Of a DNA stretch of 64,000 nucleotides, positions 50,646 through 60,251 are shown one piece after another. The position numbers and the translations under genes are program-made. Source of the DNA: Candidatus Brachybacterium merdavium. GTDB taxonomy: Bacteria; Actinomycetota; Actinomycetes; Actinomycetales; Dermabacteraceae. The stretch is taken from positions 1 through 64,000 of the forward strand of contig DWZH01000079.1 of the NCBI GenBank assembly GCA_019118275.1, in the 5' to 3' direction. The notes below the pieces were generated by a model. It saw nothing but the letters and a program-made list of their open reading frames with translations. It had not been told where the DNA came from and did not search any database. The first letter of the stretch is position 1; each line of letters begins with the position of its first letter.

Positions 50646-52538
50646 ATGCTCGGCCCCATGAGCCGTCTCTGGCAGACGGTCCGTCCGATCCGCTTCCGCC
50701 TCTATCTCGGCCTCCTCAGCGCGATGACCGCGTCGATCGTCGCCTTGATGATCCCGCAGGTGCTCGAGTTCATCGTCAACCGGCTGGAGACCGACGCCGT
50801 CGCCGCCACCATCTGGACAGGTGGCGCGGTCGTGCTCGGCCTGGGTTTCCTCGAGGCCTCCCTGATCTGGATGCGCCGCACCTTCGCGGTGACCCCCTCG
50901 ACCACGGTCGAGAAGCAGATCCGGGTGCGCTTCTATGCGAAGGTCCAGCACATGCCCGTGGCCTTCCACGACGGGTGGGGATCGGGACAGCTGCTGTCAC
51001 GCATGCTGACCGATATCAACGTGATCCGCCGCTGGATCGCCTTCGGCATGATCATGGCAGTCACCAATACGGTCACCATCGCGGTGGGGATGGTGCTGCT
51101 GATCCGCTCCTCGCCGGTGCTGGCGCTGGTGTTCTTCCTGGCCGCGGTGCCCGTCACGGTGATCGCCTATCGCTTCCACCGGCAGTACTCGGTGCTCTCG
51201 CGCCTGTCGCAGGACCAGAACGGCGACCTGGCCACTACCATCGAGCAGTCGGTCCAGGGCATCCGGGTGCTCAAGGCCTTCGGCCGTGGTCCGTCGGCCC
51301 TGGACGGCTTCACCGAGCAGGCCGATGAGCTGCGCCAGACCGAGGTGCGCAAGGCGACCGCCGTGGCCCGCTTCGACATGTTCATGTTCATGCTCCCCGA
51401 GGTCGCGCTCAGCGTCGCCCTGTTCCTGGGTCTGCACCTGACCGCGAACGGCTCGATGAACACGGGGCAACTGGCCTCCTACTTCGCCACCGCCACCCTC
51501 GTGGTGGGCCCGGTGCGCATGCTCGGCATGCTGTTCGGGCAAGCCGTGAACGCCACCACCGCCCTGGACCGTCACTACGAGGTGATGGACGCGGAGAACA
51601 CGATCGTCTCCCCCGAGGAACCCGCCGAGATCGACCTCGCCGCCGCGCGCGGCGCGCTGCGCCTGGAGGATGTCCACTTCCGCTACGAGGACGCTCCCGA
51701 TCACGTCTCCGACGTCCTGGACGGCGTGGACCTGGACATCCGCCCCGGCGAGACCATGGCCCTGGTGGGCGTGACCGGCAGCGGCAAGTCCACGCTGCTG
51801 CAGATGGTGCCGCGCCTCTACGACGTCACCGGCGGCCGCATCACGATCGATGGCATCGACATCCGTGACATGGACCTGACGGATCTGCGCACCCTGACCG
51901 CGGTCGCCTTCGAGGACGCCACCTTGTTCTCCGATTCGGTGCGGGACAACGTCCTGCTGGGCGCGGACCGATCGCTGTCGGAGGAAGACGCCGAGGAGCT
52001 GCTGCACCTGGCGCTGCGCACGGCCGACGCCACCTACGCCTACGACCTCCCGGAGGGCGTGGACACCCGCATCGGCGAGGAGGGCATGAGCCTGTCCGGC
52101 GGTCAGCGCCAGCGCCTGGCCCTGGCCCGCGCGATCGCCGCCCGGCCCGCGGTGCTGCTGCTGGACGACCCGCTCTCGGCGCTGGACACCAGGACCGAGG
52201 AGATCGTCACCGCGCGCCTGCGTGAGGTGCTGGAAGGGACCACCACCCTGATCGTCGCCCACCGCACCTCGACCGTGGCACTGGCCGACCGGGTCGCGCT
52301 GCTCGACGGCGGGAAGGTGGTCGCCGTCGGCACCCACGTCGACCTGATGGCCTCCTCCGCCCGCTACCGCTGGGTAATCGCCCACCAGGAGGAGGAGGCC
52401 CGGCGCGACCAGGACATCGAGACCATGACCGGCGAGCTGGACCTGCGAGGACAGTGGGGCGACCCACCCGAGCCCACCGCGTCCGTGCCCGCCTCCGAAC
52501 GGAACGTGCCCGCCTCCGAACGGAAGGGGGACCGATGA
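50646..52538 (+). CDS. ABC exporter half-transporter, subunit with degenerate Walker B
   Basis: 630 residues: six-helix exporter domain, then nucleotide-binding domain with Walker A GVTGSGKST, signature LSGGQRQR (canonical), and Walker B VLLLDDPLSALD in which the catalytic Glu is Asp. The C-terminal tail has a 21-bp duplicated stretch (VPASERN/VPASERK). Together with the next gene it forms a heterodimer of the LmrCD/TM287-288 type, which exports drugs, lipids or peptides. ATG 50646 is preceded by GAGGA 11 nt upstream; ATG 50658 is possible. Confidence 0.88.
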   Translation: MLGPMSRLWQTVRPIRFRLYLGLLSAMTASIVALMIPQVLEFIVNRLETDAVAATIWTGGAVVLGLGFLEASLIWMRRTFAVTPSTTVEKQIRVRFYAKVQHMPVAFHDGWGSGQLLSRMLTDINVIRRWIAFGMIMAVTNTVTIAVGMVLLIRSSPVLALVFFLAAVPVTVIAYRFHRQYSVLSRLSQDQNGDLATTIEQSVQGIRVLKAFGRGPSALDGFTEQADELRQTEVRKATAVARFDMFMFMLPEVALSVALFLGLHLTANGSMNTGQLASYFATATLVVGPVRMLGMLFGQAVNATTALDRHYEVMDAENTIVSPEEPAEIDLAAARGALRLEDVHFRYEDAPDHVSDVLDGVDLDIRPGETMALVGVTGSGKSTLLQMVPRLYDVTGGRITIDGIDIRDMDLTDLRTLTAVAFEDATLFSDSVRDNVLLGADRSLSEEDAEELLHLALRTADATYAYDLPEGVDTRIGEEGMSLSGGQRQRLALARAIAARPAVLLLDDPLSALDTRTEEIVTARLREVLEGTTTLIVAHRTSTVALADRVALLDGGKVVAVGTHVDLMASSARYRWVIAHQEEEARRDQDIETMTGELDLRGQWGDPPEPTASVPASERNVPASERKGDR

Positions 52539-54343
52539 GCGCGCCGACCACGTCTCGTGACGACGAACAGCACCCCCAGAGCACCGCCGAGCTCAAGGAA
52601 TCCCGCGGGCGCTCCCTGAAGCTGCTCCGGGAGCTCCTGTCCCCGGTCAAGGGCCAGTTCGCGCTGATGGCCGTGATGGTCATCTTCGCCCAGGGCGCCG
52701 TGGTGGCCGGGCCGGCGATCATCGCCTGGGGCATCGACGTGGCCCTGCCGGAGCTGCTGGATGGCAACTCGATCCCGGTCCTGCAGGCCACCGCCATGCA
52801 CATGGGTGCCGCGATTGTCGGCGGCGTGCTGACCTACGGGTACGTGCGCCAGTCCGTCGTCGTCGGCCAGAAGATGTTGCTGTCGCTGCGTCGGCGGGTC
52901 TTCCGCTTCACGCAGCGCCAGGACCTGGAGTTCCACGAGTCCTACACCTCGGGCCGGATCGTCTCGCGCCAGACCTCCGACATGGAGGCGCTGCGCGAGC
53001 TGCTGGACTCCGGGGTCAACGTGATGGTCGGGGCCTCGCTGTCGATGGTCTTCACGATCGTGCTGATCGTGACCATGGACTGGGTGACCGGCGTGGTCAT
53101 GCTGCTGATGCTCGTGCCGGGCGTGTTCCTGACGATCTGGTTCCAGCGCCGCTCGAGCCGCGAGTACCGGGCGATCCGCACCCACTCCGCCCGCTTGATC
53201 GTGCATTTCGTGGAGGCGATGGCTGGGATCCGAGCGGTCAAGGCCTTCCGCAAGCACGACCGCAACCAGGAAGAGTTCGATCGCCTGGCCCAGGACTACC
53301 GCGACGCCTCGATGCGCTCGATCAACGTGTTCGGCATCTATCAGCCGGCGCTGCGCATCCTGGCCAACGTCACCATCGCCGCAGTGCTGGTGGTCGGCGG
53401 TTTCCGGGTGCTGGCCGGGGACCTGAACGTCGGTGTGCTGGTGGCGTTGGTGCTGTATTCACGGCGCTTCTTCCAGCCGGTCGACGAGATCGCCAACTTC
53501 TACAACGCCTTCCAGTCGGCGGTCGCGGCGCTCGAGAAGATCGCGAACCTGCTGGCCGAGCAGCCGCATGTGAAGGAGTCGCCGACGCCGACGCCGCTGC
53601 CGACCTCGAGCGGTCAGATCGATTTCCAGGACGTCTCCTTCCGCTACACCGCGGAGGGTCCGCTGGTGCTCAAACCGCTGGATCTGCACATCCCGGCGGG
53701 TCAGACGGTGGCGCTGGTCGGGCAGACGGGCGCTGGAAAATCGACCGTGGCGAAGCTGATCTCCAGGTTCTACGACGCCACCGAGGGCGCGGTGACGCTC
53801 GACGGCGTGGATCTGCGCGACATCTCCATGAAGGATCTGACCCGCAACATCGTCATGGTCACCCAGGAGGCGTACCTGTTCTCCGGGACGGTCGCGGACA
53901 ACATCGCCCTGGGCAAGCCCGGCGCGAGCCGCGCGGAGATCCAGCAGGCGGCCGAGGCGATCGGCGCGGACTCGTTCATCGAGCAGCTGCCTTATGGGTA
54001 CGACACGGACGTGAGCAAGCGCGGCGGCCGGGTCTCGGCCGGACAGCGGCAGCTGGTCTCCTTCGCCCGCGCGTTCCTGGCCGATCCGAGGGTGCTGATC
54101 CTGGACGAGGCCACCAGCTCGCTGGACATCCCCTCGGAGCGCATGGTGCAAGAGGGCCTGACGAAGCTGCTGGGCCACCGCACCTCATTGATCATCGCCC
54201 ACCGTCTGACCACGGTGATGATCGCCGACCGGGTATTGGTGGTCCATGACGGCAAGGTCGTCGAGGACGGGTCCCCACAGGAGCTGGTCGCCTCCGGCGG
54301 TCGCTTCGCCGCGCTGTACCAGGCGTGGCAGGACTCCATGTGA
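52535..54343 (+). CDS. ABC exporter half-transporter, partner subunit
   Basis: 602 residues: exporter membrane domain (~35-330) and nucleotide-binding domain with Walker A GQTGAGKST, canonical Walker B VLILDEATSSLD and switch His in IIAHRLTTV, but a degenerate signature RVSAGQRQ. The defects are complementary to the first subunit, so one ATP site is canonical and one is degenerate. ATG 52535 overlaps the upstream stop (ATGA) with GGAAGGGGG before it, ensuring equal synthesis. Confidence 0.9.
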   Translation: MSAPTTSRDDEQHPQSTAELKESRGRSLKLLRELLSPVKGQFALMAVMVIFAQGAVVAGPAIIAWGIDVALPELLDGNSIPVLQATAMHMGAAIVGGVLTYGYVRQSVVVGQKMLLSLRRRVFRFTQRQDLEFHESYTSGRIVSRQTSDMEALRELLDSGVNVMVGASLSMVFTIVLIVTMDWVTGVVMLLMLVPGVFLTIWFQRRSSREYRAIRTHSARLIVHFVEAMAGIRAVKAFRKHDRNQEEFDRLAQDYRDASMRSINVFGIYQPALRILANVTIAAVLVVGGFRVLAGDLNVGVLVALVLYSRRFFQPVDEIANFYNAFQSAVAALEKIANLLAEQPHVKESPTPTPLPTSSGQIDFQDVSFRYTAEGPLVLKPLDLHIPAGQTVALVGQTGAGKSTVAKLISRFYDATEGAVTLDGVDLRDISMKDLTRNIVMVTQEAYLFSGTVADNIALGKPGASRAEIQQAAEAIGADSFIEQLPYGYDTDVSKRGGRVSAGQRQLVSFARAFLADPRVLILDEATSSLDIPSERMVQEGLTKLLGHRTSLIIAHRLTTVMIADRVLVVHDGKVVEDGSPQELVASGGRFAALYQAWQDSM

Positions 54344-54367
54344 CAGCTACCGGCACCCCGCGTGCCG

Positions 54368-54388
54368 ACGCCCCGTGGTGCGGGGCGT
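54368..54388. terminator. Hairpin between convergent genes
   Basis: ACGCCCC (54368-54374) pairs with GGGGCGT (54382-54388) over the loop GTGGTGC, 25 bp after the exporter stop and before the convergent DUF222 gene end. No T-tract; terminator role inferred from position. Confidence 0.5.
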
Positions 54389-54440
54389 GGTGCACAGCGG
54401 TGAACTGGACGCTGACGCCGCGCGGTGGCTGAGTGCCGCC

Positions 54441-56144
54441 CTACTCACGCTGGTCGGGTTCGGGCGGCTGTCCATCCGGCTGTGCGCCGGGGCCGGCGTC
54501 GTCGGGTGGCAGGAAATCGGGCGGGGTCGCCTCGGGCGGTGCATCCGGTCGGGCGGCCTCGGACGCAGTGCCGTCCTTAAGCGTCCCGCCGTCGGGTGGG
54601 CCCTCGAGCGTCCCGCCGTCGGGTGGGCTGTCCTCGCGTGGTCCGGCGCGCGGCGGGCTTGCTTCGGGCTCCGCTGCTGGTGTTCGTGAGGGGCGGGTCA
54701 GGGGCGGTGGTGACGTCGTGCGGGAGATGCCGTTGGGGCTGGTCCACTCCACGCGGTGCCCGCCTCCCGGCGGCTGCGGTATCCGGCGGACGCTGCGGAA
54801 GTGCTCCTCCTTGCCGTTGTCATGCGCGCAGGCGCCCTGGCCGTTGTCGATGCTCGTGGGACCTCCGGTGGAACGGGGCACGATGTGGTCGCTCTGCCGG
54901 ATCGCCGCATTGCAGAACGGGCCTCGACAGCTCAGATCGCGCCAGCGCAGGAAACGGGCCAGGGCCGACGGGAAGACCTTCGCCTTCGATTCGACGGCCA
55001 CCAGCTCGCCGCTGGTCGGGTGGGTGTACAAGCGTCGCAGCACCGCGCGGACCGTCGGCCCATCGGGGCCGTAGCGGTCCTCCTGCGGGGCCTTGGGGTC
55101 GCGCAGCGCGGCGCGCAGCTGCTCCCGGACCGCCTCGGCAGGGACCGCACCGTATCCCTCGACCTGCGCGATCTCGCCATCATCGGGGGAGAACAGGGCG
55201 CGGTCGGTGATGATCAGGCCGATATCGAGGGTGGTCGGGTCCATCTGGTCGTCACGGCCGAGGATGGTGTCGACCAGGACGTCGGCCATGATCGCCTGGT
55301 GGCCGCGCCGGTCGCCGTCGGCGCGCAGCCGCTCCGCCTCGAGGGAGAGACGCTTATGGGCCTGGGCGGCGTCAATCCCCGGGAGTCGTGCGGACAGGGT
55401 CGCCATGCCGTGCTCGCCCGGGCGCAGAGTCACGCATCGTTCACGGCGAGCGCGCTGATGCCGTCCCACCGCGCCATCGGGGTCGAGGCCCTGGATCGCC
55501 GCGGAGATCTCCTGGCCCCACCGGCGGGTCCCGGCACCGTCCAGATCGGGCAGGCGCTCCCCCAGCAGCCGGTCCAGTTCACGGCATTCCTCGGGCTCGA
55601 GCGAGCCGGCCTTCGACGCCGCCTTGTGGGCGATGTCCGCGGTGATCTTCCCGTCGGTGAGGGCGCCGAGCAGGTTCGGCATCGATTCCACGAGCCGACG
55701 GGAGGCCCGCAGGGCGTGGCTCGCCTCGGAGGGCGACCTGCGGGTGATCAGGGAGAGGTCCTTCCCGGAACGCTGATCCGCACGGTCATCGGTTCTGGCC
55801 TGGGGCGCGATCACGTCGGCTTCATGAGCGGCCTGATCCCGGGCGGCCCGACGGTCCTCGCGGCGGGTGGCTGCGGCGTGGGAGACCACGGTGTGGGCCT
55901 GCAGGGCGCCCAGGGCGCTGCCGGCTTCGTGGATGCGGCCGAGCAGCTGGGTGTAGTCATGGGAGCCGTGCTCTTCGGGGTCGAAGAGGTTTTGCGGCTC
56001 TCGGAGGAGCTCGACGAGCAGATGGGTGGCGTCTCCGATCTCCTCCGCGAGGCCGATCGGGCCCCGAGCGCACACGGCCTCCAGCGCCCGCCGGGGAAGA
56101 TCCTCGCCCTCGGCGGCGCTGGAAGGGCGCTCGGTGATGGTCAT
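54441..56144 (-). CDS. DUF222 protein with C-terminal HNH endonuclease domain
   Basis: 567 residues. The DUF222 part (~30-330) includes [34 protein letters not shown]. The HNH domain near 430-475 has [28 protein letters not shown] and CAHDNGKEE, the zinc/His nuclease core. These 13E12-type proteins occur in several copies in actinobacterial genomes and are thought to be selfish or recombination-linked. The last ~100 residues are Pro/Gly/Asp-rich and contain short repeats of GPPDGGTLE type. ATG 56144 lies 6 nt after GATGAT. Confidence 0.87.
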   Translation of the reverse strand: MTITERPSSAAEGEDLPRRALEAVCARGPIGLAEEIGDATHLLVELLREPQNLFDPEEHGSHDYTQLLGRIHEAGSALGALQAHTVVSHAAATRREDRRAARDQAAHEADVIAPQARTDDRADQRSGKDLSLITRRSPSEASHALRASRRLVESMPNLLGALTDGKITADIAHKAASKAGSLEPEECRELDRLLGERLPDLDGAGTRRWGQEISAAIQGLDPDGAVGRHQRARRERCVTLRPGEHGMATLSARLPGIDAAQAHKRLSLEAERLRADGDRRGHQAIMADVLVDTILGRDDQMDPTTLDIGLIITDRALFSPDDGEIAQVEGYGAVPAEAVREQLRAALRDPKAPQEDRYGPDGPTVRAVLRRLYTHPTSGELVAVESKAKVFPSALARFLRWRDLSCRGPFCNAAIRQSDHIVPRSTGGPTSIDNGQGACAHDNGKEEHFRSVRRIPQPPGGGHRVEWTSPNGISRTTSPPPLTRPSRTPAAEPEASPPRAGPREDSPPDGGTLEGPPDGGTLKDGTASEAARPDAPPEATPPDFLPPDDAGPGAQPDGQPPEPDQRE

Positions 56145-56293
56145 GCATCGATCATCCGCAGGCTCCGGGGGCATCGGAAGGGTGCCCGTCGGAATGTGCA
56201 CCAGCAGCTGCTGGGGAGGAAGGACCGAGGGATGACGAGCGTCCAGCGCCTATGGTCGGAGGCACTCTGCACCGACTCGATGAGGAGATCCCC

Positions 56294-56734
56294 ATGACGC
56301 CGAAGTCTCCCGTGCCGCCCTTCACCCGCGAGAGCGCCCTGCAGAAGGTCCAGGCCGCCGAGGACGCCTGGAACACCTGCGATCCGGTGACGGTCTCCCG
56401 GGCGTACACGCTCGACACGGTGTGGCGGAACCGCTCCGAGCATCTCCACGGCCGGGAGGAGGTGGTCGCGTTCCTGACCCGCAAGTGGGAACGGGAGCGC
56501 GACTACCGCCTGCGCAAGAACCTGTGGGCCTTCGAGGGCGATCGCATCGCCGTGCGCTTCCAGTACGAGTCCTGTGACGTCGAGGGACAGTGGTGGCGCT
56601 CGTACGGCAACGAGCTGTGGCAGTTCGACGACGAAGGCTACATGGCCCGCCGTGAGGCCAGCATCGACGACGTGGCGATCGAGGCGTCCGAGCTGAGGGT
56701 CACGCCGGGCGAGGGCGAGCTGCCCTTGTTCTGA
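56294..56734 (+). CDS. DUF1348 (NTF2-like) protein
   Basis: 146 residues: [44 protein letters not shown] and [22 protein letters not shown] match DUF1348, an NTF2-like cone-shaped fold. Function unknown; relatives may be small-molecule isomerases or binding proteins. ATG 56294 follows GAGGAGAT; a TATGGT -10 box lies at 56250-56255. Confidence 0.85.
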   Translation: MTPKSPVPPFTRESALQKVQAAEDAWNTCDPVTVSRAYTLDTVWRNRSEHLHGREEVVAFLTRKWERERDYRLRKNLWAFEGDRIAVRFQYESCDVEGQWWRSYGNELWQFDDEGYMARREASIDDVAIEASELRVTPGEGELPLF

Positions 56735-56915
56735 GCGTCCGCCCCGCTCCGTGTGCGCGTGCTCTTGCGCCGCCAAGCACCGGGCCCAGCAGCGGCACGG
56801 GCCACGGTCCGCAGGACGGTACGGCCACGGGGCCGCCGAACCACAGAGCCACGGGGCCCAGGACCGCTGATCCCCGGTGTCGCGCACAGGCGGCGCGAGG
56901 CTCCACAATAGGGGC

Positions 56916-57404
56916 ATGACAACTCTTGCGGACTTCGAGGCCACGTCGATCGACGGCCACCGTGTCGATCTCGCCGATCACCTCGGTTCGGTGGTGCTGG
57001 TGGTCAACACCGCCAGCAAGTGCGGATTCACGCCGCAGTACCAGGGCCTGCAGGAGCTGCACGAGCAGTTCCACGATCAGGGCCTGGTGGTGATGGGTTT
57101 CCCCTGCGACCAGTTCATGCATCAGGAGCCCGGCAGCGAGGCCGAGATCGCCGAGTTCTGCTCGGTCAACTTCGGTGTCGACTTCCCGATGTTCTCGAAG
57201 ATCGAGGTCAACGGAGAGGGTGCCCATCCGCTCTACCGATGGCTGACCGGCCCGCACGAGGGCATCCCCGCCGAGGACATCGGCTGGAACTTCACCAAAT
57301 TCCTGATCGGCCGCGACGGCACGGTGCGGGCGCGCTACGCCTCCGACGTCGAGCCCGCCGCCCTGATCGACCCCCTCGCCGCCGCGCTCTCCGACAACGC
57401 CTGA
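56916..57404 (+). CDS. Glutathione peroxidase-like thiol peroxidase
   Basis: 162 residues with the active-site Cys36 in NTASKCGFTPQYQGL, FPCDQFMHQEPG and GWNFTKFLIGRDG carrying the catalytic Trp and Asn. Actinobacteria lack glutathione, so thioredoxin is the probable reductant. ATG 56916 follows AGGGGC closely; leader is very short. Its stop is 3 bp from the stop of the convergent membrane-protein gene. Confidence 0.9.
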   Translation: MTTLADFEATSIDGHRVDLADHLGSVVLVVNTASKCGFTPQYQGLQELHEQFHDQGLVVMGFPCDQFMHQEPGSEAEIAEFCSVNFGVDFPMFSKIEVNGEGAHPLYRWLTGPHEGIPAEDIGWNFTKFLIGRDGTVRARYASDVEPAALIDPLAAALSDNA

Positions 57405-57407
57405 GAC

Positions 57408-58019
57408 TCAGAACATCGCGTAGCGAGAACTCTCCTCCTGCGCCGCGGAGCGGTAGGCGCGCAGCAGGAAGACGGCCCCCACGGCGCTGATGATCAGAGC
57501 GAGCGCGCTGAAGACCAGCTCGAGGATGTAGGAGGCGGCCACGACTGGCGGGCCGAAGCCGCCGGAGAGATCGACGACGAAGAAAGTCGGCACCACCAGC
57601 GCGATCAGTAGCACGATCGCGCCGTTGCGGAGCGTGTCGCGGGCTCTGACGATCATCACGATCGCCAGTGCCAGGCAGGCCGCCCACACGCCGCCGCTCA
57701 GCAGCGCCAGGCCCGAGGTGCCCAACCCGATCAGCGTGTGCAGGAGCGGATCGCGGACCTCCATCGCTCTCCGCCCCCAGACGGCGGCCTCCACCCCGAA
57801 CTCGCTCATGATCAGCAGCCCGATGCGCACGAGGAAGAGGATCAGCAGCGCTCGGGCGAGCTGGAGCGGCTGCGGTGGCCGTGGCGTCCGGGGCCCCGGC
57901 CCCGAAGGTCCCGCCGCGGCCGACCCCAGCCCCGAAGGTCCCGTCGCGGTCGGCCCTGGCCCCGAGTCATGCGCCGGCCGATCAGGTCGCTCGGGGGGCG
58001 GCCACTGCCCAGCTGTCAT
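57408..58019 (-). CDS. Membrane protein, unknown function
   Basis: 203 residues: ~50 Pro/Gly-rich cytoplasmic residues, then five or so helices (LQLARALLILFLVRIGLLIMSE, LLSGGVWAACLALAIVMIVRA, NGAIVLLIALVVPTFFVVDL and VAASYILELVFSALALIISAVGAVFLLRAY). No family recognised. ATG 58019 has GAGAGGGGG 6 nt upstream. Confidence 0.65.
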   Translation of the reverse strand: MTAGQWPPPERPDRPAHDSGPGPTATGPSGLGSAAAGPSGPGPRTPRPPQPLQLARALLILFLVRIGLLIMSEFGVEAAVWGRRAMEVRDPLLHTLIGLGTSGLALLSGGVWAACLALAIVMIVRARDTLRNGAIVLLIALVVPTFFVVDLSGGFGPPVVAASYILELVFSALALIISAVGAVFLLRAYRSAAQEESSRYAMF

Positions 58020-58116
58020 CACGGTCCCCCTCTCATCGGGCCCCCAAGCCCCGGGAGGTGTCGCCAAAAACCTACCGCCCCGGCTCCGGGAAGGCACGAC
58101 GGCCCGGCCGCCAGGC

Positions 58117-59973
58117 TCAGCCTCTGCGCACCCAGCCGTCGGACTCCACCAGCTCCGCGTCTTCGGGCCGGTCGGTGTCCAGCAGATCCCGGTCCCCGTC
58201 CCGCACCCGGATCCGGCCGATCCAGGTGCCGAGGCCGCGCACCTGGGCATCAGTGGTGACGGAGGCCCGCAGCTCGAGCTCGCCGGTCAGCGCCTGTCCT
58301 CCGTCGGTCAGGGGGAACTCACCATGCCAGACCCGGCGCGCGCCCCAGCCGGTGATCTGCCCCTCGGGCACCTCGACCGGCTCCCGGTCGGGCGCGGTGA
58401 GCTGCCCGGCCAGCGGGACCCAGGTGCTGCCGCCGTCGGCCGTCGCCTCCAGGGTGAGGAGGTCGTAGGCGGTCTCGAGGTGGGTGAACAGCTCCAGCTC
58501 CAGGGTCGCGGAACTGTCAGCGCCGAGGTTGACGGGCACGCTCAACGTCGCCACGGTCTCGTCCTCGTGACCCGCATGCCAGCCGTCACGCACCTGGGCG
58601 GGGACCAGCCCGAGGGCCTCGGCGACGCAGCTGGAGACCTCGCGGCGGGTGACCGAGGTGGTCGACCATTCACGGGTGGGATGCACGGCGTTGGCCAGCA
58701 GGATCACGATCGTGTCGGTGAGCGGGTCGATCACCATCGAGGTGCCCGTGAAGCCGGTGTGCGTGCCGCTGTAGGGGCTGGTCAGCCCCGCGTGGTAGAA
58801 CCAGGCCTCCAGCTCCGGGCCCAGGCCCCGGCGCGCCCCGCCGATCCCGGTGACCTCCGCGATGTGGTCGCTGAACATCATCTCCACGGTGTCGGCCTGG
58901 AGGATGCGGGCCTTCCCGTAGCGGCCGCCGCCCAGGAACATCTGGGCGAAGATCGCCAGGTCACCGGCGGTGGAGAACACTCCGGCGTGCCCGGCGACCC
59001 CGCCCAGCGAATGGGCGTTCTCGTCATGGACGTGCCCGCGCACCAGCTCGCCGGTGGCCTCCATGTACTCGGTGGCCGCGATCCGCTCGTGCAGCCCCTG
59101 AGGCGGGGTGTACATGGTCTCGTCCATGCCCAGGGGCGCGGTGATGTGCTCGCGCACGTACTCGTCCAGGCCCAGCCCGGTGAGTTCCTCGACGATCAGG
59201 CCCAGCGCGATCAGGCCCAGGTCACTGTAGACGTACTCGGTGCCGGGCGCGGAGTCCGGTTCGACGGTCAGGGCCGCATCGATGCGGGAGGGGATGTCGG
59301 GGTGGTCCGACCACAGGTTCAGGAAGGGCGGCAGCCCACCGACGTGGGTGAGCAGGTGCTCGACCGTGACACCTTCCTTGCCGCCCTCGGCGAAGCGCGG
59401 CAGATGGGTGGCGACCGTGTCCTCCAGTCCCAGCCGACCCTGCTCCACCAGCTGCAATACCGCGGTGGCCGTGAAGATCTTGGAGATCGAGGCGATGTCG
59501 TACAAGGTGTCGTCCCGCGCCGGCACCCACTGCTGGCGCGGTAGCTGCTCCTCGGCGTTCTTCCAGCGCAGTGCGTAGCCGTCGCTGTGCTCGTAGACGA
59601 TGCTGCCCTGGGAGGCGACCAGCACCGAGGCCGCGGCGAAGCGGGGCGGATCGTGGTCCAGCCCTTCCTGGATGATCCCGGGCAGACGCTCGAGCACCTC
59701 TCCGTCCAGACCGGCCGCGTGGGGCGAGGTCCTGCGCAGGGTGCGGCCCGAGGCGCGGGGGCGGCCCCAGGGGTGGGGCTGCTCGGGTCCCCAGTCGCTG
59801 GCGGCTCGGGATCCTTCCGAGCTCGGTGCGGACTTCGTGGCGGGACTGCCGGCTCCGGGCTCCCCGCCGGCGGGATCGCCGTCCCCGTGGGCCGTGGGCA
59901 GCCCCACGGCGGTGGCGGTCGCGGCGAGAGCGGCGCCGGTCAGGGTGGTTCGTCGGGTCAGGCTACGGTGCAC
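58117..59973 (-). CDS. Exported beta-lactamase-fold serine hydrolase with C-terminal beta domain
   Basis: 618 residues. A Tat-type signal RRTTLTGAALAATATAVG with a Pro/Gly linker leads to the serine-hydrolase domain: Ser-x-x-Lys in ASISKIFTATAVLQL, YSD in EYVYSDLGLIALGLIVEELTG, and HTGFTGTSMV. HLLTHVGGLPPFLN and GGVAGHAGVFSTAGDLAIF are typical. Residues ~470-618 form a beta-rich domain of unknown role. The GTG start at 59973 has GAGGA upstream. Substrate unknown; many relatives act on cell-wall peptides or esters. Confidence 0.82.
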   Translation of the reverse strand: MHRSLTRRTTLTGAALAATATAVGLPTAHGDGDPAGGEPGAGSPATKSAPSSEGSRAASDWGPEQPHPWGRPRASGRTLRRTSPHAAGLDGEVLERLPGIIQEGLDHDPPRFAAASVLVASQGSIVYEHSDGYALRWKNAEEQLPRQQWVPARDDTLYDIASISKIFTATAVLQLVEQGRLGLEDTVATHLPRFAEGGKEGVTVEHLLTHVGGLPPFLNLWSDHPDIPSRIDAALTVEPDSAPGTEYVYSDLGLIALGLIVEELTGLGLDEYVREHITAPLGMDETMYTPPQGLHERIAATEYMEATGELVRGHVHDENAHSLGGVAGHAGVFSTAGDLAIFAQMFLGGGRYGKARILQADTVEMMFSDHIAEVTGIGGARRGLGPELEAWFYHAGLTSPYSGTHTGFTGTSMVIDPLTDTIVILLANAVHPTREWSTTSVTRREVSSCVAEALGLVPAQVRDGWHAGHEDETVATLSVPVNLGADSSATLELELFTHLETAYDLLTLEATADGGSTWVPLAGQLTAPDREPVEVPEGQITGWGARRVWHGEFPLTDGGQALTGELELRASVTTDAQVRGLGTWIGRIRVRDGDRDLLDTDRPEDAELVESDGWVRRG

Positions 59974-60251
59974 TGCGGATCCTCATGGTCGTATCGCCCG
60001 GGACGGGAACAGCATCGTCCTGCGTCGCCCGGAAGCTGCGTCGCCCGGAAGGCTCACGCGCCGCCCACAGGCGGCCCGTTCGCCGCCCCGACACCGTAGA
60101 CCGCCGTGCCCGGCTGTGGCAATGGTCACAGGCCCCGATGGTGCGGCCCGGGGCCGGGGCAGCCTGGCGCCCGGCGGCTCCTGCCCGACGGCTCCTGCCC
60201 GACGGCTGCCCCAGCCAGGCCAGCTCCCGGGCTGCATCCGCTCCCACCCGG

